Below, piece by piece: positions 1 to 5,168 of a stretch of 8,494 nucleotides of DNA. This stretch comes from Actinomycetota bacterium (GTDB taxonomy: Bacteria > Actinomycetota > Thermoleophilia > Solirubrobacterales > Solirubrobacteraceae), in the NCBI GenBank assembly GCA_903970315.1, contig CAJCIJ010000251.1, forward strand, positions 1 to 8,494. Direction: 5' to 3'. The number at the start of each line of letters is the position of its first letter. Positions within the stretch are counted from its first letter, which is position 1. The notes below the pieces were generated by a model that did no database searches, was not told the DNA's origin, and saw only the letters and a list, made by a program, of their open reading frames with translations. Made by a program: the position numbers and the translations under genes.

Positions 1-795
1 GCGGTGCTGCGCGAAACGCACACCGATGTCGTCGTCTCCTACCTGCCCGTGGGATCCGAGCAGGCGACCAAGTGGTACGTGGAGCAGATCCTCGAGGCCG
101 GCTGCGGCTTCGTCAACTGCATCCCCGTGTTCATCGCCCGCGAGGACTACTGGGACCGGCGTTTTGCCAAGGCCGGCCTGCCGATAGTCGGCGACGACAT
201 CAAGTCACAGGTCGGCGCCACGATCCTGCACCGCACCCTCGCCCGGCTCATGGCCGACCGGGGGGTGAAGATGATCCGCACGTCACAGCTGAACGTGGGC
301 GGCAACATGGACTTCTACAACATGCTCGAGCGCGAGCGCCTGGAGTCAAAGAAGATCTCAAAGACCCGCGCGGTGACGTCGATCATGGACCACGAGCTTG
401 ACCCCAATGACATCTACATCGGGCCGTCGGACTACGTGCCCTGGCTGACCGATCGAAAGTGGGCGCACATTCGTGTCGAGGGGCAGGCCTTTGGCGATGT
501 GCCCCTGAACATCGAGCTCAAGCTTGAGGTCTGGGACTCGCCGAACTCCGCCGGGATCGTCATCGACGCGGTGCGGTGCTGCAAGCTGGCGCTCAACCAT
601 GGAGTGGGCGGCCAGTTGGACGGTCCGTCTTCCTACCTGATGAAGTCTCCGCACACGCAACGCCCGGACAACCTGGCGCGCGAGCAGACCGAGAAGTTCA
701 TCGCCAAGTACGCCGGGCTGCCCAAGGCTCCATCGCCGAAGACAGCCTCGCGTCCGCGCGCCAAGACCAAGCGCGCCGCAACACCTAGCCGCTGA
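1..795 (+). CDS. ino1: Inositol-1-phosphate (inositol-3-phosphate) synthase, C-terminal part
   Basis: This enzyme converts glucose-6-phosphate to myo-inositol phosphate with NAD+, the first step toward phosphatidylinositol and other inositol compounds in the cytosol. The frame is open from base 1, so the N-terminal part, with the first half of the NAD-binding fold, lies outside the window; the GTG at base 4 is only an internal codon. Counting from that codon, family hallmarks are [11 protein letters not shown] at residues 63-73 (with the active-site lysine region), [13 protein letters not shown] at 96-108, and [15 protein letters not shown] at 170-184. The last 30 or so residues form a Pro/Ala/Lys/Arg-rich basic tail that is not part of the family core and looks disordered. 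The stop is TGA at 793-795. The next plus-strand gene is far away, so it ends its transcription unit here. The family assignment is very secure; the tail's role is unknown. Confidence 0.95.
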   Translation, partial: AVLRETHTDVVVSYLPVGSEQATKWYVEQILEAGCGFVNCIPVFIAREDYWDRRFAKAGLPIVGDDIKSQVGATILHRTLARLMADRGVKMIRTSQLNVGGNMDFYNMLERERLESKKISKTRAVTSIMDHELDPNDIYIGPSDYVPWLTDRKWAHIRVEGQAFGDVPLNIELKLEVWDSPNSAGIVIDAVRCCKLALNHGVGGQLDGPSSYLMKSPHTQRPDNLAREQTEKFIAKYAGLPKAPSPKTASRPRAKTKRAATPSR

Positions 796-843
796 GCCGC
801 GACGGCAACCGCGCCCGGGGCCCCGACTGGAGCCGCAACCGGG

Positions 844-871
844 ATGAAGGGGGCCCTCATCCTCCCTTCAT
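844..871 (+). terminator. Possible stem-loop terminator after the inositol-phosphate synthase gene
   Basis: ATGAAGGG (844-851) and CCCTTCAT (864-871) are a perfect 8-bp inverted repeat around a 12-nt loop, starting 49 nt after the stop codon. No T-run follows, so it does not look like a classical intrinsic terminator. It could end the upstream transcript or stop the opposing small gene. Weak support. Confidence 0.3.
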
Positions 872-942
872 GTTGAGCTGTCCCGGTTACGGCCAGTGCC
901 GACGGGTCGCGGACCCTCGTTGGCGCCGCACCCTGGACTCAA

Positions 943-1086
943 CTATACGGTGCGCGGGATCTTGCGGGGCGGTGTAGAAGCGTTTCGGACGCTGAGTGCC
1001 GCGTCGGCCTGTTCGCGCGCCTGTTCGCGCTCGCGCAACTCCCAGCGGACGTAAGCCAACTCAACCAGCTTGTCGCGTACTGACAT
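943..1086 (-). CDS. Small hypothetical protein (47 aa), charged helical
   Basis: A 47-residue frame runs from ATG at 1086 to TAG at 943. I chose this start because a clear ribosome binding site (TAGGAG, minus strand, GGAG five bases before ATG) precedes it; few genes in this window have one as good. The protein begins MSVRDKLVELAYVRWELRER and continues with a short tandem REQA-REQA repeat (a 12-nt DNA repeat near 1008-1030), then Ala-rich and Ser/Pro/Arg/Lys-rich residues. The first 30 residues look like one amphipathic, highly charged helix, possibly a coiled coil, with no signal peptide or membrane segment. I recognise no family. It lies 180 nt downstream of the MarR gene on the same strand, separated by palindromes that may terminate that transcript, so it may have its own promoter. 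It could be a real small protein or a chance frame; the ribosome binding site is the main argument for it. Confidence 0.45.
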   Translation of the reverse strand: MSVRDKLVELAYVRWELREREQAREQADAALSVRNASTPPRKIPRTV

Positions 1087-1266
1087 CGCTACTCCTACGG
1101 TCGTGATCTCCAGTGAATGACCCGGCTCATATCTCTCGTCCCAGAGCACCGGACGCGCCCTGGAGAGCGGAATTCCGCTTATGGGTGTGAGCTTGCCGAC
1201 AGGGACCTGTCGCGTGTAGGGCCAACAGGCCCGAGATCGCCGCTGCAACCTTGGACAGCGGGCCGA
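1087..1266. other. Palindrome-rich intergenic region
   Basis: This 180-bp gap between the MarR stop and the small frame's start contains four separate inverted repeats: AGCGGAATTCCGCT (1166-1179, perfect, 14 bp), CGACAGG-GA-CCTGTCG (1197-1212, perfect arms), GGGCC-aaca-GGCCC (1219-1232, tetraloop hairpin), and CCGCTG/CAGCGG (1240-1261, 10-nt loop). I see no convincing gene in it and no strong promoter. The two repeats nearest the MarR stop are most easily read as terminator hairpins. The other two could be protein-binding sites or parts of a folded leader for the small gene. Confidence 0.5.
1219..1261 (-). terminator. Candidate double-hairpin terminator of the MarR gene
   Basis: Read on the minus strand, a 6-bp stem (CCGCTG/CAGCGG, 1240-1261) begins 5 nt after the MarR stop, followed by a 5-bp GC stem with a 4-base loop (1219-1232). 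No T-run follows, which is common for hairpin-only terminators proposed in GC-rich genomes. The call rests on position and stem strength only. Confidence 0.4.
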
Positions 1267-1818
1267 TCAGCCGGCGTCGCCGGCACACGCGGACGCGCCC
1301 GTGCTTGCACCCGGCAGCCGACCCAGCAGCTCCGCCAGCTGCCCGAGCTCGGTGTCGGTATAGCGCTCGCCGAACACCGCCCGGATCGCCGCGACATGCC
1401 CGCATGCGGCCTGCGCAAGACGCTGGCGCCCTGCGTCCAGCAGCACGGCATAACTGACGCGGGCGTCGCCCTGGCAGGACTCCCTGCGCACGAACCCGAG
1501 CTTGCCCAGACGGTCCAGCAGTCGCGTTACGCCGGACGGCGTGAGCACCAAGCCGGCCGCCAGGTCGACGCCTCGCAGGCGCGCTCCGTCGGCTTCGTCG
1601 AGCAGCAACAGCGCCTCGTACTCGCTGACAGTCAACCCGTGATCGGCCTGCAAGCGCGCGCTCATCAGGCGCCGCAGCGCAGCGTGTCCGCGCAGCAGGC
1701 GCACCCAGGCCGCCACGGCGTCGTCGGTGCGCTCGCACTCCCGCGGGGTAGGAAGACCCGCTACCGCACTGCGTTCGCGGGCTAAAGTTTGATCAGTCAA
1801 TAGTTGATGAGTCATCAT
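1267..1818 (-). CDS. MarR-family transcriptional regulator
   Basis: This is a winged-helix DNA-binding repressor of the MarR type, 183 residues with the longest start. MarR proteins act as dimers on palindromic operators and often respond to phenolics, quinones or oxidants. The core is about residues 34-165: LTVSEYEALLLLDEA (62-76) opens the wHTH, LTPSGVTRLLDRLGKLG (92-108) is the recognition-helix region, and GDARVSYAVLLDAG (117-130) is the family's wing with the usual D-x-R. Cysteines lie at 28, 115 (at the wing base), 139 and 178, so thiol-based sensing is possible but unproven. ATG at 1818 or 1815 is likely; neither has a ribosome binding site, and a predicted transcript start near 1837 gives a short leader. 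It is divergent from the YceI gene, 52 bp away, with operator-like palindromes between and over its first codons, which argues for autoregulation and control of the neighbours. Confidence 0.92.
   Translation of the reverse strand: MMTHQLLTDQTLARERSAVAGLPTPRECERTDDAVAAWVRLLRGHAALRRLMSARLQADHGLTVSEYEALLLLDEADGARLRGVDLAAGLVLTPSGVTRLLDRLGKLGFVRRESCQGDARVSYAVLLDAGRQRLAQAACGHVAAIRAVFGERYTDTELGQLAELLGRLPGASTGASACAGDAG
1789..1800. promoter_or_regulatory. Operator-like palindrome TTGA-N4-TCAA (copy 1)
   Basis: TTGATCAGTCAA lies inside the first codons of the MarR gene. It has the same TTGA-N4-TCAA outline as a second copy at 1833-1844, 44 bp away centre to centre, close to four helical turns. Such spacing would allow two dimers on one face of the DNA. 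Binding is inferred from symmetry only. Confidence 0.4.
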
Positions 1819-1831
1819 TGAATGCTATATT
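1804..1831 (+). promoter_or_regulatory. Candidate promoter for the YceI-FMN reductase genes
   Basis: TTGATG (1804-1809) and TATATT (1826-1831) are 16 bp apart and resemble a vegetative sigma factor -35/-10 pair. The predicted start near 1838 would give a leader of about 33 nt holding the GGAGG ribosome binding site at 1861-1865. This AT-rich patch stands out from the GC-rich surroundings. A perfect 13-bp palindrome, TGATGAGTCATCA (1805-1817), overlaps the -35 and also covers the MarR start codons. Confidence 0.5.
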
Positions 1832-1850
1832 GTTGACGACTCAAGTATAT
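1827..1850. promoter_or_regulatory. Candidate MarR operator, extended palindrome (copy 2)
   Basis: The pattern ATAT-N2-TTGA-N4-TCAA-N2-ATAT is symmetric over 24 bp and has the size expected of a MarR dimer site. It overlaps the proposed -10 elements of both divergent promoters, so a bound repressor would block both genes. The symmetry is directly visible; that the adjacent regulator is the binder is inferred. Confidence 0.55.
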
Positions 1851-1871
1851 CCACTATCTCGGAGGTTCCAA
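1844..1871 (-). promoter_or_regulatory. Candidate promoter for the MarR gene
   Basis: On the minus strand, TTGGAA (1871-1866) and TATACT (1849-1844) are 16 bp apart. The -10 matches consensus at five of six bases and the -35 at four of six. A start near 1837 would leave about 19 nt before the ATG, without a ribosome binding site. The promoter overlaps the YceI ribosome binding site and start codon, so the two transcription units interlock. Confidence 0.45.
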
Positions 1872-2416
1872 TGAGTACAGCTGTAGACGCACCGACCGCC
1901 CTGCCAACAGGCACCTGGGTGATCGACCCGGTCCACTCTCAGGTCTCGTTTGCCGTGGACTACCACGTGGGTACATTCCGGGGAAGCTTCTCGCCGGTCA
2001 CCGCCAAGCTCGAGACGACCGACGACGGTCAGACGACGCTCACGGGCTCGGTACCGGTATCGGGTGTGGCTGTCCAGAACGACCAGCTCGCCGGCCACCT
2101 TCAGTCCCCAGACTTCTTCGACGCCGAAAGGGCGCCCGAGGTGGCGTTCACGTCGACGTCGGTGAGCACCAACGGCGATGCCATCGAGGTCACGGGCGAC
2201 CTGACGCTCAAGGGCACTACGCTGCCGATCACGGTCACGGGCACCGTTGGCCCGCAGAAGGAGTACATGGAGAAGCCGTACTTCGGGCTGAAGCTCGAGG
2301 CCAAGCTGGACCGCACCGCATACGGCATGAACTGGCAGAACCCGCTCCCCAACGGCGAGCCTGCACTTGCCAACGAGGTGACCGTGACCGCCGAGCTGTT
2401 CTTCACCCAGGCGTAG
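1871..2416 (+). CDS. YceI-family lipid/isoprenoid-binding protein
   Basis: YceI proteins form a lipocalin-like beta barrel that binds long isoprenoid or amphiphilic lipids such as quinone-type molecules; several respond to stress, acid or base. This one has 181 residues, normal for the domain alone. Visible hallmarks are TWVIDPVHSQVSF (15-27), HLQSPDFFDAERAPEVAF (76-93), GDLTLKGTTLPI (109-120), RTAYGMNW (148-155) and the closing strand VTVTAELFF (170-178). There is no signal peptide or membrane segment, so it is probably cytoplasmic, unlike the periplasmic E. coli homologue. The ATG has a strong GGAGG five bases upstream. An 18-nt gap links it to the FMN reductase gene, so the two are likely co-transcribed and controlled by the divergent MarR protein. 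The family is certain; the ligand is not known. Confidence 0.93.
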   Translation: MSTAVDAPTALPTGTWVIDPVHSQVSFAVDYHVGTFRGSFSPVTAKLETTDDGQTTLTGSVPVSGVAVQNDQLAGHLQSPDFFDAERAPEVAFTSTSVSTNGDAIEVTGDLTLKGTTLPITVTGTVGPQKEYMEKPYFGLKLEAKLDRTAYGMNWQNPLPNGEPALANEVTVTAELFFTQA

Positions 2417-2434
2417 AGGACGGGGACGAGACGG

Positions 2435-3010
2435 ATGCTCGTGTTGGGAATCTCCGGCAGCTTGCGCGCCGACTCGTACAACCGCAAGCTCCTGCTCGAA
2501 GGCGCCGCGCAGCTGCCCGACGACGTCGACTTCGAGCTGTTTGACGGATTGAAGGCGGTCGAGCCGTACGACGAAGACGACGACGGCGATGCCACGCCAC
2601 CCGGGGCCGCGTCTCTGCGAGCCGCGATCGCGGGCGCCGATGCAATCCTGGTCGCGACGCCGGAGTACAACTCGTCGATCCCGGGCCAGCTCAAGAACGC
2701 GGTGGACTGGGCCTCGCGCCCGGTCAACGGCGGAGCCATGAAGGGCAAGCCGGCCGCGGTCATAGGGGCCAGCCAGGGCGCGTTCGGGGCCGTGTGGTCC
2801 CAGGCCGAGCTGCGCAAGACCCTCGCCGCCGCAGGCGCTCGCGTGGTCGAGGGCGACGTCGCCCTGGGACACGCACACGAACAGTTCGACGAGGCGGGCA
2901 GGCTTACCGACGCAGACGCCGGCGGACAGCTCGCAGAGGTCGTGGCGTCGCTCGTGGCCTCGGCCCGCGAGTCCGAGGCGCTGCGAGCCGCTCAGGCAGC
3001 CGCGCGCTAG
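2435..3010 (+). CDS. NADPH-dependent FMN reductase family protein
   Basis: This flavodoxin-fold oxidoreductase of the ChrR/azoreductase/SsuE-like group uses NAD(P)H to reduce FMN or FMN-bound acceptors such as quinones, azo dyes or metal ions. It has 191 residues, typical of the family. The FMN phosphate loop is GSLRADSYNRKLL (8-20), the isoalloxazine-side motif is PEYNSSIPGQLKNAVDW (76-92), and GASQGAFGAVWSQAELR (111-127) matches the third family segment. An acidic DEDDDGD stretch (46-52) sits in a loop, and an Ala-rich helix ends the chain. ATG at 2435 has GGGGA (2422-2426) upstream. It follows the YceI gene by 18 nt, and pairing with a quinone-lipid-type binding protein and a MarR regulator suggests a role in electrophile or redox stress. 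The exact acceptor cannot be read from sequence. Confidence 0.93.
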   Translation: MLVLGISGSLRADSYNRKLLLEGAAQLPDDVDFELFDGLKAVEPYDEDDDGDATPPGAASLRAAIAGADAILVATPEYNSSIPGQLKNAVDWASRPVNGGAMKGKPAAVIGASQGAFGAVWSQAELRKTLAAAGARVVEGDVALGHAHEQFDEAGRLTDADAGGQLAEVVASLVASARESEALRAAQAAAR

Positions 3011-3011
3011 T

Positions 3012-3027
3012 CCCGCGGCCGCGCGGG
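3012..3027 (+). terminator. GC hairpin directly after the FMN reductase stop
   Basis: CCCGCG-gccg-CGCGGG is a perfect 6-bp GC stem with a tetraloop beginning two bases after the TAG stop. No T-run follows. Its position suits a terminator for the YceI-FMN reductase transcript, but the evidence is structural only. Confidence 0.4.
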
Positions 3028-3082
3028 GCGCAGAACGCGGCGCGCAAACAACGTTGGGAGCGCCCGGCGCGCGCACAGGCGA

Positions 3083-3120
3083 CACCGCGGTGGGGCCCGG
3101 ATTAAGGCCACGCCGCGGTG
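3083..3120. repeat. Inverted repeat CACCGCGG/CCGCGGTG upstream of the GT-PHP gene
   Basis: CACCGCGG (3083-3090) and CCGCGGTG (3113-3120) form perfect 8-bp arms around a 22-nt loop. The first copy is itself a 10-bp palindrome, CACCGCGGTG, and the octamer CCGCGGTG recurs as a direct repeat 28 bp apart. It lies just upstream of the putative -10 of the next gene and could be an operator or an additional terminator stem. Confidence 0.35.
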
Positions 3121-3126
3121 CGCCAC

Positions 3127-3132
3127 GATAAT
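3127..3132 (+). promoter_or_regulatory. Candidate -10 box for a leaderless GT-PHP transcript
   Basis: GATAAT matches the -10 consensus at five of six bases in an otherwise GC-rich stretch, and a start 7-9 bases downstream would fall on the ATG at 3141. There is no ribosome binding site before that ATG, which fits leaderless translation. No good -35 is seen; TTAAGG at 3102-3107 is 19 bp away. Confidence 0.35.
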
Positions 3133-3140
3133 TGGACCCA

Positions 3141-5168
3141 ATGGCCGTCCGTTTCTCCGTCGCCCACGTCACTCCTTACCCCTGGGATGAGCCCCAGGAG
3201 GTCAACACCTACGTGAGCGCCGTGGCAGACGAGCTGGCGGGCCGTGGGCACGGCGTGCTCATCCTCGCACCCTCGCACTCGCCGGGCCAGGTCCGTGAAA
3301 CGCGCCAGGCGCTGCGCGCTGCGCGTAAGCACCCCGAGAGCCTGTTGGAGAGGATTGACGGGGGCAGCCCCCTCGTGCTGGCGGTGGGCGAGGTCCTGGA
3401 TGTCGTGGGCAGCTCGCGCCGTCCCACCCCCCGCACGCGACCTCGCGCGGGCACCCTCTCGGTGGACGCCGCTCGCACGCTCGATGAGCTGTTTGCCGCA
3501 GTGCCCCTGGACTTCGTCCATGTCCACGAGCCCTTCGCGCCGAGTCTGCCGTCGACTGCCCTGCGGCACTCGCGCTCGCTGAACGTCGGCTCGTTCCATG
3601 CGCCCACTGAGAGACTCTTGGCCACGCAGGTGACGAAGCGCTTTATGGAAGGGTTCTTCGGGCGCCTGGACGCGCGGACAGCAAGCTTCGCTGCCACGGC
3701 GCGCATGATGGCGGCCCGCTTTCCCGGCGAGTACGCGGTGGTCGGCCCGGGGTGCAACGACGATCGGCCCGGCTCCGGCGGCGCGGGCGCGGGCGCGGGC
3801 GCGGAGAATTTACGCGGGCGTAGCGATGCCGCTGGCGAGGGTGCTGCGGCGCCTGTCCGGCTGTTGTTCGTCGCCGGCGAGGAGCGCGGAGCGCTGCGCC
3901 TGTTCATGCGTGCCCTGCGCCACCTTCACACAGTCGGAGCCGACTCCTCGGTGCCGCCGTGGCAGGCCACGGTGGCCAGCGGCTACGAGGCAGGGGCCGG
4001 GCCGGCTTGGGCGTCCCTGAGCCAGTCGCTACGAGCCAAGGTGCAGTTTCGCAGCCTTGCCGACGCCAACCCGGACGAGCTGCTCGCAGGCGCCGATGTG
4101 GTGACATTCGCTTCCGACGGCACAGCACCGGCGCCGCGGCTGCTGTTGCGCGCGCTGGCCGCCGGCGCTGCAGTGGTCGCGGCGCGCCTGCCCGTATATG
4201 AGGAGGTGATCGGAGATGGCGAACGCGGGCTGCTCTTTGAGCCGGGCGACGCCCACACGTTGGCCGCCCAGCTTGGTCGCCTGGTCGGCGACGGGTCGCT
4301 GCGAGCACGCCTGGACAGCGCCGGTCGCGCCTATGCAAAGCCGCGCACGTGGGAGCGCACAGCGCGCGATCTGGAGGCCCTGTACCGCGAGATTGCAAGC
4401 CGTCGCCAGCGCCCGCGCGTGAGCGCTGCGGTACGCCGCGCGCTCGCAGACCGGCCACTCATCGACGTCGACCTGCACATGCACACCGACCACTCTTCCG
4501 ACTGCGCCACACCCGTGGAGGTGCTCCTGGCCACCGCCCGCGAACGAGGCCTGGGCGCGGTCGCTGTCACCGACCACAACGAGATATCCGGAGCGCTGCA
4601 AGCTGCGCGCCAGGCCGCCGCGGCGGGAGTCAAGGTGATCGTTGGCGAGGAGGTCAAGACCGCCGAACAGGGCGAGGTCATAGGCCTGTTCATCAAGCGC
4701 AAGATCCCGCGGGGCATGACCATGGCCGAGACGGTCGCCGAGATCAAGCGCCAGGGAGGCATCGTGTACGTCCCGCACCCCTTTGACCGCCTCCACGCGG
4801 TGCCCGACTACGAGCACCTGCTGCCAATGATCGCCGACATCGACGCCATCGAGACCTTCAACCCGCGCGTGGCCATCGACACGTTCAACGAGGAGGCCGT
4901 GCGCTTCGCCGCCAAGTACAACATTGCGGCGGGGGCAGGCTCGGACTCCCACGTTCCACAGGGGCTTGGTTCGGTGCGCCTGCGCATGCGCGACTTCGAT
5001 GGGCCCGAGCAGTTTCTGGCGTCGCTGCGCCAAGCCGACATCCTCACGCGACCGACCAGCCTGCTGTATGTGCAGGCGTTGAAGTTCCTACAGACCAAGG
5101 CCACGCCGGCGACGGCGCGCAGGGCGCGATCGGCCCGGCGGGTGCGCCGTCTGGGCGCCCAGCAGTGA
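3141..5168 (+). CDS. GT4-like glycosyltransferase fused to PHP metallophosphoesterase domain
   Basis: This 675-residue protein has two domains. Residues 1-420 resemble GT4 glycosyltransferases, closest in feel to PimA-type mannosyltransferases: VNTYVSAVADELAGRGHGV (21-39), HVHEPFAPSLPS (127-138), GSFHAPTERLL (150-160) and a C-terminal Rossmann half ending VYEEVIGDGERGLLFEPGD (352-370). The family's E-x7-E donor motif is degraded: RALAAG (337-342) stands where EAMAAG is usual. Residues 438-660 form a PHP domain with all expected metal ligands: HMH (446-448), TDHN (477-480), GEE (502-504), HPFDR (546-550) and SDSH (601-604). PHP domains hydrolyse phosphoesters in trinuclear metal sites. A (GA)4 linker at 214-221 joins the two Rossmann halves. 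I chose ATG 3141; an in-frame TTG at 3132 is possible. No membrane segment is evident. The gene overlaps the next by 4 bp. The substrates of both domains are unknown. Confidence 0.88.
   Translation: MAVRFSVAHVTPYPWDEPQEVNTYVSAVADELAGRGHGVLILAPSHSPGQVRETRQALRAARKHPESLLERIDGGSPLVLAVGEVLDVVGSSRRPTPRTRPRAGTLSVDAARTLDELFAAVPLDFVHVHEPFAPSLPSTALRHSRSLNVGSFHAPTERLLATQVTKRFMEGFFGRLDARTASFAATARMMAARFPGEYAVVGPGCNDDRPGSGGAGAGAGAENLRGRSDAAGEGAAAPVRLLFVAGEERGALRLFMRALRHLHTVGADSSVPPWQATVASGYEAGAGPAWASLSQSLRAKVQFRSLADANPDELLAGADVVTFASDGTAPAPRLLLRALAAGAAVVAARLPVYEEVIGDGERGLLFEPGDAHTLAAQLGRLVGDGSLRARLDSAGRAYAKPRTWERTARDLEALYREIASRRQRPRVSAAVRRALADRPLIDVDLHMHTDHSSDCATPVEVLLATARERGLGAVAVTDHNEISGALQAARQAAAAGVKVIVGEEVKTAEQGEVIGLFIKRKIPRGMTMAETVAEIKRQGGIVYVPHPFDRLHAVPDYEHLLPMIADIDAIETFNPRVAIDTFNEEAVRFAAKYNIAAGAGSDSHVPQGLGSVRLRMRDFDGPEQFLASLRQADILTRPTSLLYVQALKFLQTKATPATARRARSARRVRRLGAQQ
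3781..3804 (+). repeat. Four perfect tandem copies of GCGCGG
   Basis: The 6-bp unit GCGCGG is repeated four times without error inside the glycosyltransferase coding frame and encodes Gly-Ala repeats in the linker between its two Rossmann halves. Because the unit is a multiple of three, slippage would change linker length without breaking the frame. Confidence 0.85.

Noticed and set aside
796..1266. tRNA, CRISPR repeats or an insertion-sequence remnant in the first large gap
   Set aside because: No cloverleaf, no regularly spaced repeats, no transposase-like frame and no terminal inverted repeats with target duplications were visible.
1117..1785. Plus-strand open frame of 222 codons opposite the MarR gene
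   Set aside because: It starts without a ribosome binding site, is full of Gln, Arg and Ala, and covers the antisense of a clear MarR domain.
3132..3140. TTG at 3132 as the start of the GT-PHP gene
   Set aside because: It adds only three residues, overlaps the putative -10 box, has no ribosome binding site, and an ATG follows at 3141.
1841..3172. Long minus-strand open frame (443 codons) opposite the YceI and FMN reductase genes
   Set aside because: It is rich in Arg, Gly and Val, matches no family I know, and lies wholly opposite two well-recognised genes; long antisense frames are expected in GC-rich DNA.
4029..5033. Long minus-strand open frame opposite the PHP domain
   Set aside because: The plus strand encodes a PHP domain with every motif intact, and the antisense product has no recognisable motif.
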